Source of the DNA: Halogranum rubrum
Lineage (GTDB): Archaea > Halobacteriota > Halobacteria > Halobacteriales > Haloferacaceae
DNA length: 64,000 nt
Reading direction: 5' to 3'
NCBI RefSeq assembly: GCF_900114455.1
Contig: NZ_FOTC01000009.1
Span: 85,469 to 149,468, forward strand
The translations under genes were made by a program, and so were the position numbers. The notes beneath the pieces are model-generated. The model was not told the DNA's origin. It saw only the letters and a program-made list of their open reading frames with translations, and did not search any database. Positions 17,331 to 26,904 of this stretch are shown in pieces. The number at the start of each line of letters is the position of its first letter. Position 1 is the stretch's first letter.

Positions 17331-20300
17331 CAGTTGTGTGTGGCAGCGAGCGGTTCGGAGACGAGCACGCCGACCGAGTCGGCCGTCGACGATGCCGACA
17401 GCGACTCGGTAGTGTTGGCAGACGCGTTCGTCGCGGTGTCGTTGCCTTCACTCGTCGTGGCCGTGGCGTCGTCGGACGCCGTCTCGTTCGTCGTCGCGTT
17501 CTGGTTCTGGTTCTGGTTGCCGAGCACCTGCTCTTCGAGTTGGACCTGCGCGGCGGCGTCGTCCTCGCCGAGCACCTGTGCCTCGGTGACGTCCGCCGAC
17601 CCGCTGTAGGCGACGATAGAGCCGTTGTCGGCGGCGGTCAGTCCGGTGCTGAACGAGTACGAACTGTTCGCACGGACGCTGACGTTGGTGTGGCCGTTGT
17701 CCGGGCCGAACTCGTCGTAGCCGGTCGTTGAGTACGGGACCGTCATCGTGAACTCGCCGTCCTCGTTCGTCTCTGCCTGCTGGGTGTAGACGAACGTGGA
17801 GTCCTGCGAGGGGACGTTCATCTGGACGCGAGCGGTCACCGTCGCGTTCGCCGGTGCACCGCTTCCTTCGACGGTGGCACCGTCGACGCGTTCGAACGTC
17901 TTGACCCACGCCGGACCGGACCCTTGTTGGGTCGCAGCACTGGACTCACTGGCCTTCACGAGTCGGTAGTGTTCGAGTGCGGGCACGCGCTCCGACGGGA
18001 TGTTGCCGAGGCCGCCGACCTGTGCCGTGCCGTCTTCGGCGACGAACTGGCGGGCGGCGCTCATGTTCTGGAACTGCTTGACGGCGCTCTCGTTACCCGA
18101 GGGCAGTGTCCGAATGTTGAGCGACTCGCCCGTGTTCGGGTTCGTCACCGTCTGCATCTCGTAGTCGAGGACGATTGGCTGCGGACTCACGGAACTACCG
18201 TGGTACTGGTACAGCCTGACCATCATGCTGTCGTAGTAGCGCTGCTCGTTGACTGTCGAGACGCCCTGATAGCCCTGCTGTTGATTGCCCTGATACAGGG
18301 TGTAGTAGAAGTCGCTCTGTGAGACGTTGTCGGCGTCGTAGAAGACGATGGGTGCGCCGAACTTCTGTCCCGGCGTCGCCATCTGGTAGTCGACCATCAC
18401 GTAGCGGGTCTGGTTACCCTCGTCCGCTTGCTGGTCGTCCATGCCGGTCAGGACGTCCTGTGCGTCACCCTCACTCGGTGCGAGGAGGAAGTTCGCGGCA
18501 GTGTTCGCACCCTGCTGGAACGGGTTGGCGTTCGGGATACGTTCACCTTGGACCGTAATCCAGTGACCGTAGTCCCACCACGACATGACGCCGTACGCGC
18601 CTTCGGGGTAGTCGTGGTTACCCTGTCCTTCCTGATACGTGCCGTAGTAGTCCAACTGCTGGGCGTTTCCGGCACCGCCGTAGTTGCCCTCGGCGGGCGT
18701 GTTGTTCTGCATCCAGGTGAGACTGTCGTCCCACTGCGTAATTGCGCCCGGACCGTGGTTCTGCGAGCGCTCCCACGCGGCACCGCTCGCGGCACCGAGT
18801 CCGGCCAGCGGTGCGAAGACGACGAGGAGGATGGCGGCGAGCGTCATGACCTGCCAGCCACCGATGCCGGAGTCGCCGGACCGGTCCGTGACCGACCCGA
18901 GGTCGAGTGCTTGGACCGTCTCTGCGACCAGGAAGCCGGTCAGGACGGCGACGACGACGGCGAGGTAGTAGTTGAATCGAATCTGCGTGAACGCCGCGGC
19001 GGTGATGAACGCCGCCCAGACGACGACGAACAACTGCTCGGCGTCGTATCGCGCCAATAGCGTCGCACCCACGATGAGTGCCGTCACGATGACGAGGCCG
19101 AGCAGTTGCGACGTCACCGGAATGTTCCCGAACGCACCGTCGAGGGGTTCGGCGACGGCGCTGAGAAGACCCGGCGCGAGGAAGATGAGTGCGATGACGG
19201 CGAAACTGATGCCGACGTAGGCGTACTCACGCGTCTCACCCTTGCGGAGCAGCGGGCGGATGAGAATCGAGGCGACGGCGACGATGCCGAGGAACAGCGT
19301 CAGGCCGTACTCGCGGAGAATCTGGTCCGTCGCCGACGCGCCGCCGAGGAGCGCCGGGTCGAGGAACGGTCGCGCTTCGGCGATGGTCCGCGTCTGCGCG
19401 CCGGCGTTGAAGCCGACGGTTCGGAGGAGGTTCGTCCGAATCGTCCCGAACGCGTCGGGCGCGACGACGGCGAGTGCGCCGAGACCGACGAGGATGAGCC
19501 CGAAGATTGCGACGGGGAACAGCGTCAGCGAGAGGTCACGTGACTCCCACTGTCGGGCGAGGAAGGCGACGAAGACGCTGCCGAGTGCGACGGCGAACGC
19601 GAGTCCCGGTTGGATGAGCGAGAAGCGCGTCGCCGTGAAGCCGATGGTGTCGACTTGGAGGAGCATGAGCAGACCGGTGACGGTCATCGACACCGCGCCC
19701 GCGAAGGCGATGTGTTCGGGACTGCCGCCGTTGACCGTGTCGCTCACCTGCTTGAGGACGATGAACCCGCCGACGACACCGACGAGGAGGACGCCCGGCG
19801 GCCACACCCACATGTAGAGGGCGGTGGCGACACCGGCGAGGGCGCCCCAGAGGAGGGGCGTTCGGAGAGCGTCGAGGTCACGGTCGGAGACGAGTTCCCA
19901 GACGGGTTTCTCGCGCTCTGCGATGCCGAACGCGACGAGGAGGGCGAAGACGGCGAACGCCTGAAACAGCGGCTCGACCCCGTTGTGGTCGGCGACGCCG
20001 ACGAGCGTTCGCTGGAGGAACGTGCCGGGGAGCAGCATCAAGACGACGGCGCTGACGACGCCGGCGAGTCGGCCGCCGAGACGCTTGCCGATGAGGTAGA
20101 CCGGAATCGCGGTCAGCGCACCGAAGACGGCTGGTGCGACGAGGAGGGTCTTCGCGACGAGCGCCTCACTCGGACTGCCGAGACCGACGATCAGTGCGAC
20201 TGTCGCGACCAGTTGGTCGTACAGCGTCCCGAACTGTCCCGTACTCGTCCCGAACGGGAAGTAGGTCCACGGGTCGAACGGGATAGTGCTCGGCCAGTTC

Positions 20301-20527
20301 CGGACGGTGTACTGGACTTCTCGAAGGTGATACCACGCGTCGTTCCCCGAAAAGAGCACCTCGCCGTCGACGATGAATCTCCCGTAGGGGATGAGACGCA
20401 CGTACAACATGACCGCCACCACGGCGAGGAGGGCGGGGACGTGATACTTCTCTCGAAGGGTGTCGACGAGCGACCCGTCCGTGTTCAGGACGGAGCGTTC
20501 GTCGGCACTCTCGCTACGCTCACTCAT
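17330..20527 (-). CDS. aglB: Dolichyl-phosphooligosaccharide-protein glycotransferase (oligosaccharyltransferase)
   Basis: This STT3-family enzyme transfers a lipid-linked glycan to Asn in N-X-S/T sequons outside the membrane. The first part is multispanning with an acidic loop motif (FSGNDAWYHLREV) for metal and lipid-phosphate binding. The catalytic signature WWDYG falls at about residues 650-654 (MSWWDYGHWITVQGER). The C-terminal half is a large extracellular beta-rich domain with a Ser/Thr/Asn-rich tail. The ATG at 20527 (1065 residues) is favoured because a TATA-like TTAT lies about 27 nt upstream; an ATG at 20608 would precede that promoter. DUF368 follows in the operon. Confidence 0.96.
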   Translation of the reverse strand: MSERSESADERSVLNTDGSLVDTLREKYHVPALLAVVAVMLYVRLIPYGRFIVDGEVLFSGNDAWYHLREVQYTVRNWPSTIPFDPWTYFPFGTSTGQFGTLYDQLVATVALIVGLGSPSEALVAKTLLVAPAVFGALTAIPVYLIGKRLGGRLAGVVSAVVLMLLPGTFLQRTLVGVADHNGVEPLFQAFAVFALLVAFGIAEREKPVWELVSDRDLDALRTPLLWGALAGVATALYMWVWPPGVLLVGVVGGFIVLKQVSDTVNGGSPEHIAFAGAVSMTVTGLLMLLQVDTIGFTATRFSLIQPGLAFAVALGSVFVAFLARQWESRDLSLTLFPVAIFGLILVGLGALAVVAPDAFGTIRTNLLRTVGFNAGAQTRTIAEARPFLDPALLGGASATDQILREYGLTLFLGIVAVASILIRPLLRKGETREYAYVGISFAVIALIFLAPGLLSAVAEPLDGAFGNIPVTSQLLGLVIVTALIVGATLLARYDAEQLFVVVWAAFITAAAFTQIRFNYYLAVVVAVLTGFLVAETVQALDLGSVTDRSGDSGIGGWQVMTLAAILLVVFAPLAGLGAASGAAWERSQNHGPGAITQWDDSLTWMQNNTPAEGNYGGAGNAQQLDYYGTYQEGQGNHDYPEGAYGVMSWWDYGHWITVQGERIPNANPFQQGANTAANFLLAPSEGDAQDVLTGMDDQQADEGNQTRYVMVDYQMATPGQKFGAPIVFYDADNVSQSDFYYTLYQGNQQQGYQGVSTVNEQRYYDSMMVRLYQYHGSSVSPQPIVLDYEMQTVTNPNTGESLNIRTLPSGNESAVKQFQNMSAARQFVAEDGTAQVGGLGNIPSERVPALEHYRLVKASESSAATQQGSGPAWVKTFERVDGATVEGSGAPANATVTARVQMNVPSQDSTFVYTQQAETNEDGEFTMTVPYSTTGYDEFGPDNGHTNVSVRANSSYSFSTGLTAADNGSIVAYSGSADVTEAQVLGEDDAAAQVQLEEQVLGNQNQNQNATTNETASDDATATTSEGNDTATNASANTTESLSASSTADSVGVLVSEPLAATHN

Positions 20528-20674
20528 TGGACGAACAGACTCGAAAAAACTCCATAAGCCTTGTGAAAGCACACTGTCGTCGATTCGCCGTCTCTCCCGC
20601 TCTGACACCCAAATTCGGGCTTGTTACGCCAGACACTCCAGCGGGCGGAACGGTTCAGTCAGGTCCGCTCAGGC

Positions 20675-21577
20675 TCACTCGTCGAGACAGAACAGTGCCC
20701 GTCCTCGCTCCGAGAGTGCCTCGCGGTCTACAGCAACATCGTACTCGGCCTCCAACTCGGCGAGCGGCTTTCGAGCGTCGGCGATGAGTCCCTCGACGGT
20801 TCCGCGCCGCTCCAAGCCCGGCGGCGTCTCGAAGCGCGGCAACTCGCGCGCCGCGCGGTACGCCAGCGGGTACGTTACGAGGTCGTAGAGACTCTTGGCC
20901 ACTCGACCAACGGGACCGCGCTCCTCTTCGAGGATGTGGTACCGCGGATGGCTCACGCTCCACGCGAGACACGAGAGGAAGTCGATGCCAACCTGCGCGT
21001 CGGCGACCTTGCCGCTCCAGTCGCGCCGGAGGTGGTCTCGAAACGACTTCTCGTAGCCGATCTGCTCGCGAATCTGGTCGTGTTCCAGCCACAGGACGGC
21101 CCGCGCGGCGAACAGTCGTCGCCACAGGTCGCGGTCCTCGGAACTGGCGAGGTTTCGGTACGGAATCGCCTGATACAGCGACTTCGGAGCCATGTTGATA
21201 CCCGTCCCCGAGAGCAGGAACTCGCGGTCGATACCGGCCTCGAAGTCGTGGTAGATGGAGACGAAGTCCTCGATGACTGGTTCGTACTCGTCGTCGACGT
21301 CCAACTGCGTGAGGACGTACTCGCCCTCGCACTCCTCGATAGACCGTTGGCGGTCCGCGCCCAGTCGGCGCTCGGGGTCGGGGTCGAGCGTGAACACGCG
21401 AAATCGGTCGTCTTCGGCTTCGAGACGGCGGAGTTCGATACCCGTCCCGTCTGTCGACCCGCCGTCGACGACGACGAACTCGAAGTCGTCGCCGACTTGG
21501 TCGAGCATGCTTCGGAGGGAGGGGACGACTGTCTCGACCATGTTGTAGCTACAGATTGCGATGCTGTACCGCGGCAT
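20675..21577 (-). CDS. GT2 family glycosyltransferase
   Basis: This 300-residue enzyme has a GT-A fold: YSIAICSYNM at the start, VVVDGGSTDGT, and the acidic pair LDVDDEYEP in place of a DxD motif. It should add a sugar to a growing lipid-linked glycan. I start it at the ATG at 21577, where the family begins. The open frame to 21817 runs through a low-complexity non-coding stretch. Sitting between aglB and the sulfatase-like genes, it is probably an Agl-type transferase, but the sugar is unknown. Confidence 0.88.
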   Translation of the reverse strand: MPRYSIAICSYNMVETVVPSLRSMLDQVGDDFEFVVVDGGSTDGTGIELRRLEAEDDRFRVFTLDPDPERRLGADRQRSIEECEGEYVLTQLDVDDEYEPVIEDFVSIYHDFEAGIDREFLLSGTGINMAPKSLYQAIPYRNLASSEDRDLWRRLFAARAVLWLEHDQIREQIGYEKSFRDHLRRDWSGKVADAQVGIDFLSCLAWSVSHPRYHILEEERGPVGRVAKSLYDLVTYPLAYRAARELPRFETPPGLERRGTVEGLIADARKPLAELEAEYDVAVDREALSERGRALFCLDE

Positions 21578-21939
21578 GAGTGATGAAGACTGTCGGCGCG
21601 GTGATAAACGGGTCGGGTTCTCTGTTACGACGACCGATTGATCGAGCGTTCTGGCGCGTGGCTTCGCGTCGCTCGTCGGCGCGAGACACGCACGCGAGGG
21701 ATAGAGCACCGGAAGGAACGAAGTGACTGAGGAGCGGAATCGGCTGGGGAGGACGTGGCTGTTGCGGGTGGGACTGAAAGGGGACGCGCTATCGACGAAG
21801 GCAGACGACGCAAGCACCGCAGGAACGAGCGTAGCGAGTGACGAGGAGCACAGCGAGTCTCCCGAGTCGATAGCGCGTGGGCTTTCGAGGGGTTCAAGAA
21901 TTCACTACTGAGAGCAGTTGAAGCGACAAAACAACCGAC
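21578..21939. other. Intergenic stretch with repeat-like sequence
   Basis: No gene is supported in these 362 nt. The part from about 21700 to 21880 is rich in short look-alike units (GGAACGAAGTGACTGAGGAG, GGAACGAGCGTAGCGAGTGACGAGGAG) and contains GTGGGACTGAAAGGGG, a phrase I associate with dispersed haloarchaeal intergenic elements. Its composition differs from the flanking genes. It may be a decayed mobile or dispersed element at a point of glycan-locus rearrangement; this is tentative. Confidence 0.35.
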
Positions 21940-23436
21940 TCACTCCGCGTAGCCCAAGTCCCGCAACCGCTGACGCGTCGAGTCGTCGACGTCGTCGACG
22001 TCTGTTCCGGACTCACGAACTCCAGCGTCCGAAAACCGCCCAAAGACCTCACCGACTCGCCCACCATCACCTCGTTCGCGCACGTACGACGTGTGCGAGT
22101 CGAGCACTCGAACGCCCACTGACTCGTCTTCCCAGTCGGCGTACTTCGACACCGCGCCGTCGACGTCTCCTTCTCTCTCCGCCTCGAACACTGCCCGCAT
22201 CTCGCCGCGGAACTGCCAGAGTTCGTCGGCGTCACAGTACTCCCGCGCGAGTTTCATGTTCGGTTCGGTCAACCCAGCAGAGGAGGACACAATCGGCCCC
22301 TCGGCGAACCCTCCTTGAGCATCCTCGCCATCTCCATCCAGCACCGCGCGGACGACGTCGGGGAAGTTGGTCAACGACGCAGGCTCTGACACTACTTCAC
22401 CTTCGCGCTGTCCCGGATGCTTCACGACCAGCGGGACGTGCAACTGCGACTCGTGGATTCCTTCGACGTGGCCGACCAACCGCGTCCCTTTCAGCCGCGA
22501 CACCTCACCGAAGCCCTCGCCGTGGTCGCTCGTGACCACGAGCAGGGTGTCGTCCAACTCGCCGCGGCGTTCGAGCACGTCGACGATGCGGCGCAACTGG
22601 GCGTCCATCTGGTGGATAGCCCCGTCGTAGAGCGCCTCGAACGCCCGGCACTGCCACCACGGGGCGTCGCCAGCGTGGAACGACCAGACGTGTTTCTCCA
22701 AGTCGGCCTGAATCTTCTTCAGACGCTTGCCACCCCACCGGTCGTGTTCCGGCGCGGGTTCGTAGGGCGCGTGGCCGTCCATGAGGTTGATGCAGGCCGC
22801 CCACTGCTCGTCTCGCTCGCTTTGCCAGTCGACGAACCGGTCGACGTAGGCGCTCGCCGGGGCCGACGCCATCAGCCAATCGGGAACGAGATTTGGGTAG
22901 TCCCACGCGAGTTTCGTCCCCACGCCGTTCAGGAGCGACTTCACCGGATGGTCGCCGTCCAGACAGCGTCTGACGTACTCGGCGTACTGGCCCTGTCCCT
23001 CGGCGGCCGTGAACTCCGTCGGGTTCGCCGCTTCCGGGAAGAGAACGTTCTGCGCGCCAGATACCTCGTCGAAGCCAGCGTCGAGACCCACGTCCATTAT
23101 CGTCAGCCACGGGTTCTCCGAGAAGACGGCCGTCTCGTAGCCCGATTCCTGTAGCTCCTCGAAAATCGTGTTCCCGGCAGCCAGTCTGTGTTTCGGCTCC
23201 GTCACGCCGTGTTCGGCGACGTGCAGACCGGTGAAGATGCTCGTGTGACTCGGTAGACTCCACGACCCGGGCGAGCGCGCCTGCTCGTACCGCGTCGCCG
23301 ACGCGGCAAAGTCGTCGAGGAACGGCGTCGTCTCGTTCGCGTGGCCGTGCAGGGAGGTGTTGCTCGCGCGGACGCTGTCGAGGACGACGAGTAGGACGTT
23401 CGGATTCATCGGACGCTTCGCACTCCTCGAACTCAT
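21940..23436 (-). CDS. Sulfatase-like hydrolase/transferase (alkaline phosphatase superfamily)
   Basis: This is a 498-residue sulfatase-fold protein. Metal ligands appear in NVLLVVLDSVRASN (Asp20) and VVTSDHGEGFGE. The nucleophile site reads S60-L-P-S-H64, where true sulfatases have C/S-x-P-x-R; Cys is Ser and Arg is His, so formylglycine formation is doubtful. It has no signal peptide, so it should be cytoplasmic. It may act as a phospho- or sulfo-group hydrolase or transferase on glycan intermediates. It starts inside the stop of the next AlkP-type gene upstream (ATGA overlap), so they are co-translated. The C-terminus ends RDLGYAE. Confidence 0.85.
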   Translation of the reverse strand: MSSRSAKRPMNPNVLLVVLDSVRASNTSLHGHANETTPFLDDFAASATRYEQARSPGSWSLPSHTSIFTGLHVAEHGVTEPKHRLAAGNTIFEELQESGYETAVFSENPWLTIMDVGLDAGFDEVSGAQNVLFPEAANPTEFTAAEGQGQYAEYVRRCLDGDHPVKSLLNGVGTKLAWDYPNLVPDWLMASAPASAYVDRFVDWQSERDEQWAACINLMDGHAPYEPAPEHDRWGGKRLKKIQADLEKHVWSFHAGDAPWWQCRAFEALYDGAIHQMDAQLRRIVDVLERRGELDDTLLVVTSDHGEGFGEVSRLKGTRLVGHVEGIHESQLHVPLVVKHPGQREGEVVSEPASLTNFPDVVRAVLDGDGEDAQGGFAEGPIVSSSAGLTEPNMKLAREYCDADELWQFRGEMRAVFEAEREGDVDGAVSKYADWEDESVGVRVLDSHTSYVRERGDGGRVGEVFGRFSDAGVRESGTDVDDVDDSTRQRLRDLGYAE

Positions 23437-24419
23437 ACGTAGCCCAGGTCTGCCAGTCGGTCTTCCAGGTCGTCGGCGTCCGAGTCCGTCGTCGACTGGG
23501 TTTCACCGGTACTGATGGTCCGACGCTCGCCGACGTCTTTGACGGCCCACGGCACCTCTACCAACTCCTTGCTCCGAATCCCCTTCGGGTGGCCGTACAC
23601 CCGCAGGGGAAGCGGAAACGTCCGCTCGCCGAGCATGTTGCCGTGGTCGCTCGTGACCGCGACGCGACCTTCGACGTCGTCCAGCAGGTCCTCGACGGCG
23701 TCGAGTGCGAGCGTCAGATTGTCGCCGTAAGCCTGCCAGACGTCGTCTTTCGAGACGCGGCCCATCCACAGCGCGTCCCACGGGGTGTAGGGACGCTGGC
23801 GTTCGGTCGTGTGGTCGGGTTCGATTCGTTCCCCCGCACCCCCGTGCGTCTCACCTTCTATCTGCCACCCGGCAAAGGAGAGTTCGTGCTCGCCGATGAA
23901 GGGGTGGTGTGGCTGCATGAAGTGGACGATGACGCGCTTCTCGGGGTACTCCTCGTGGGCGCGTTTTGCGGCGTCGACGACAGCCTCCGGGGGAACGGTC
24001 TTGCGCTCCTCGTCGAAGTCCTCCAGCCAACACTCGACGAGTTCGTGGAAGGCGTCACCCGCCTCGCGGGAGACGTAGGGGTTCGAGGTGACGTAGACGG
24101 TGTCGCCGAAGTCGCCGCCAGCGAAGTTCTGCCGGACCCACTCGCGGGTCGTACTGCCGCGACTGGTCACCGTCCGGTAGTCGTCGTACTCGGTCAGCGG
24201 TGCTCGTTCGGCGAACAGGTCGGCACGACACGCGTCGAGGACGACGAGCGTGTCCCAGTCTTCGTCCATGACGCGGACCGACCCGTGTCGGGTCGGGTAG
24301 ACGTTCGTGTGAAACGGGCCGACGAGGAACTCGAAGACGCGTTCGCGCCACCAAAACGGGTCGTCGTAGCTCTCTCGCAGGCCGTCGAGGACGTAGGAGG
24401 CGGTGTCTGTCAGACCCAT
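23433..24419 (-). CDS. Alkaline-phosphatase-superfamily protein
   Basis: This 328-residue protein shares the fold (DTLVVLDACRADLFAE with Asp62, VTSDHGNMLGE, and HFMQPHHPF in the middle), but the region of the nucleophile is SRGSTTREW rather than a sulfatase motif. The nucleophile is therefore probably Ser or Thr 89-91. The N-terminal 50 residues are extra and aromatic-rich (DDPFWWRERVFEF). It is the first gene of a two-gene unit with the sulfatase-like gene. It also ends in the LADLGYV tail. Substrate unknown. Confidence 0.8.
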   Translation of the reverse strand: MGLTDTASYVLDGLRESYDDPFWWRERVFEFLVGPFHTNVYPTRHGSVRVMDEDWDTLVVLDACRADLFAERAPLTEYDDYRTVTSRGSTTREWVRQNFAGGDFGDTVYVTSNPYVSREAGDAFHELVECWLEDFDEERKTVPPEAVVDAAKRAHEEYPEKRVIVHFMQPHHPFIGEHELSFAGWQIEGETHGGAGERIEPDHTTERQRPYTPWDALWMGRVSKDDVWQAYGDNLTLALDAVEDLLDDVEGRVAVTSDHGNMLGERTFPLPLRVYGHPKGIRSKELVEVPWAVKDVGERRTISTGETQSTTDSDADDLEDRLADLGYV

Positions 24420-24479
24420 CGAGACCCACTCATTGTCCTACAGGCTTCGAGGAGAAGGTAAAAGTCTTCTATCTCTGAC

Positions 24480-25856
24480 TCATCGCCGACGGCTGAGCGG
24501 CGACCGGAGTTCCCACGCCGACCACCGGAACTCGGCGACGGCCCAGACGAAGGTAACGAAACCCATCCCGACGACGGTCAGCACGTCGCGGAAGCCGACC
24601 CACGCGGGCATGATGAAGACCACACCGTTGACGATGAGACTCGGGACGAGTCCCTGAATGAGGTTCCACAACTGCCGCGAGGGGTTGGTGTGGCGTTGCT
24701 CCTCTTCGCCGGTCGACTCGACGGCCGCCGTGTCGCCGCGAGAGTCGAGGCCGAGTCGCTGGGCGCTCTCGCCGCCCTCGCTCTCGTCGGGCGTACTCAG
24801 ACGCTCCGCCTCGTAGGGCGTGTCGATGCCGACGCTCCAGACGACGTCGCCCGCGCGGTCGATTTCGACGACGCGGTTGCCGTTCGAGTCCGTGATCAGG
24901 GTGTGGCCGTTCGGCATCCGGTCGGCGTCGCGCGGCCACTGGAGTTCGCTGTCGGCCCACGCCCACGACGCGTTCCACCCGTCGTCGGTACGCTGGTACT
25001 CGATGACCCGCCCGTTCTCCGAGTCAGCGACGAGAACGGCCGGACCGCCCTCGGACTCGGGGATGTAGTCGGGATTGTGCTGTTCGTACAGGACGTCGTG
25101 GTCGTTCTCGCTGCCGAGCGTCCAGTTCTCCTGTAGTCCCTGCTCGGGATGGAGGAACGCGACTTGGTCTTGGTTCCGGAGACCGACCATGATGCGCCCG
25201 TCGTCCAGTCGCTCGACGTCGTTCATGTGCGTCCAGTCGTCGGGGTAGAAGCCGCCGCCCTTGATGGGGTAGTCGGCCTGCGCGTCCCACGCGAGGTCCT
25301 GCATTCCCGTCGTCGTGTTGACGACGAAGACGCGGTCCTCGGCGATGTCGGCGACGAGCAGGCGGTCGGGGCCCAGTCGGTCGACGTCGTGCCAGTCTTT
25401 GTGCGTCACGCGCTCGTAGACGTGCGTCGTCTCGCCCGTCGAGACGTTGACGCGGACGACGGCGTTGAGGATACACTCCTCTCGGGCGGCCTCGATGGGA
25501 CACTCCGCGCTCGGGAGGTTCCGCGAAGCGACGTACTCCACCGTCCGAGTAGTCCCGGGAACCGGGTCGACGTCGAAGAACTTCCGGAAGGAGTCGTTGT
25601 AGTACGCGACGGTTCCGTTCGGGTTGAACGCAGCGAGTTCGGCTTGGCTCCCCGGACGCGAGGAGGTGGTGACGACGGTCATCCCGTCGCGTTCGGCGGC
25701 GACCTGTGTCCGCTCGTCCGCCGGGAGCGACGCCTGTCGAGCGAGTTCCGCCTCGCCACCTCGGGCGGTCGAACTCAGATAGCCGTTGAGGAGAAAGCCC
25801 GACGAGACGATGAGGAGTGCCACGAAGACGAAGCGATAGGTGCGCTTGGAGGGCAT
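24480..25856 (-). CDS. Arylsulfotransferase (ASST)-like membrane-anchored protein
   Basis: This 458-residue protein has an N-terminal membrane segment (residues about 7-27), an extracellular beta-propeller with ASST-type repeats (DDWTHMNDVERLDDG, YEQHNPDYI, QWPRDADRMPNGHTLITDSNGNRVVEID) and a C-terminal membrane segment near residues 395-440. ASST enzymes move sulfate from an ester donor to a phenolic or hydroxyl acceptor without PAPS. The propeller repeats are visible, but I cannot confirm the catalytic His by alignment. Its position among sulfatase-like genes suggests handling of sulfated surface glycan; a non-catalytic sensor is also possible. Confidence 0.75.
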   Translation of the reverse strand: MPSKRTYRFVFVALLIVSSGFLLNGYLSSTARGGEAELARQASLPADERTQVAAERDGMTVVTTSSRPGSQAELAAFNPNGTVAYYNDSFRKFFDVDPVPGTTRTVEYVASRNLPSAECPIEAAREECILNAVVRVNVSTGETTHVYERVTHKDWHDVDRLGPDRLLVADIAEDRVFVVNTTTGMQDLAWDAQADYPIKGGGFYPDDWTHMNDVERLDDGRIMVGLRNQDQVAFLHPEQGLQENWTLGSENDHDVLYEQHNPDYIPESEGGPAVLVADSENGRVIEYQRTDDGWNASWAWADSELQWPRDADRMPNGHTLITDSNGNRVVEIDRAGDVVWSVGIDTPYEAERLSTPDESEGGESAQRLGLDSRGDTAAVESTGEEEQRHTNPSRQLWNLIQGLVPSLIVNGVVFIMPAWVGFRDVLTVVGMGFVTFVWAVAEFRWSAWELRSPLSRRR

Positions 25857-25977
25857 CTACCCAACAGTTCGACCACTGCTAGTTGTAAATTCTGGTTGCC
25901 GAGATAGTGTCCATCCCGCGTCCGACCGCTCCCGGCGAACGAACCATATAACACCACGGGCGGGCGACTCCTGAGTA

Positions 25978-26877
25978 ATGACCGACACCATCGCGGTCCT
26001 CGCGCTCGACGCGGCGGACGTGCGCCTCGCCCGCGAGTGGGACTGCACGAACCTCCTCCTCGACGACCACGCGAAACTGGAGACGTACGCCCACACGCTC
26101 GACTTCCCGCGGACGATGGAGGTCTGGCCTACCGTCGCCACCGGCCTCGGACCCGACGAACACGGCGTCGTCGGCGACGCCAACGAGTGGGACAACCCGG
26201 CGCTCCGCGCCGCAAGCAAGGTGACGCAGTATCTCCCGCGCGAGGTTCGCTCGACGCTCGGCCGCCCGTTCCAACGTGCCGGGCAGGAACGCTCGATGGC
26301 CCAAACCGACGCGAGCCATCTGTTCGACGAGGGTGTCGTCCGCTACTGGCCCGGCATCACCCCCGCCGACCACGTCCGCGAGGCGTGGCGACTGATGGCG
26401 ATGGCCAGCGGCGGTGACGTCACGGAAGAGCAGTTAAAACGCGAACTCGTCGGCTTCGCGGGCGAGGAGTTGGGGTGGCTCTCCGTCGCCAGCGAGTGGG
26501 ACGTCCCCATCGCGGGCGTCCACTCCCACGTCGTCGACATCATGGGCCACACCTACGCGAACCGCGAGGGACGGTTGAAGGAGACCTACGAGTGGATAGA
26601 CCGGGAAGTCGGCTACCTCCGAGAGCGCGTCGACCGACTCGTCATCCTCTCGGACCACGGGATGCAGGTCGGTTGGCTCGACGACGCGGACCCCGGAACG
26701 CACAGTTTCGAGGCGCTCGTCTCGGCCGAGGGCGTCGACGGCCCGCTTCCGAACTCCGTCTACGACGTACGCGAGTGGCTCGAAGCGCACGTCGACGAGA
26801 CAGCGACTGTGGACGACACCGCCGCCTCCTCCGATACGCCGGTCCAGCATCTCAAAGACCTCGGCTACATGGAGTAG
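25978..26877 (+). CDS. Type I phosphodiesterase/nucleotide-pyrophosphatase-like protein
   Basis: This 299-residue AlkP-superfamily enzyme has metal ligands in LALDAADVRLA (Asp11) and VILSDHGMQVGW, and the phosphodiesterase-type site DFPRTMEVWPTVATGLGPDEHGVVGD, with Thr46 the likely nucleophile. Histidines in HSHVVDIMGHTYA fit the second metal site. No signal peptide is seen. A TATA element (ACCATATAAC) about 30 nt upstream gives it its own promoter, divergent from the ASST-like gene. It ends in LKDLGYME, the tail shared with the other superfamily members here. Confidence 0.82.
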   Translation: MTDTIAVLALDAADVRLAREWDCTNLLLDDHAKLETYAHTLDFPRTMEVWPTVATGLGPDEHGVVGDANEWDNPALRAASKVTQYLPREVRSTLGRPFQRAGQERSMAQTDASHLFDEGVVRYWPGITPADHVREAWRLMAMASGGDVTEEQLKRELVGFAGEELGWLSVASEWDVPIAGVHSHVVDIMGHTYANREGRLKETYEWIDREVGYLRERVDRLVILSDHGMQVGWLDDADPGTHSFEALVSAEGVDGPLPNSVYDVREWLEAHVDETATVDDTAASSDTPVQHLKDLGYME

Positions 26878-26904
26878 CGGTCGAACAGAGAGGGACGGTC
26901 TCGC

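Noticed and set aside
21700..21850. A single CRISPR-repeat-like phrase (GTGGGACTGAAAGGGG) near 21768.
   Set aside because: Only one copy; there is no regularly spaced array and no cas gene in the window.
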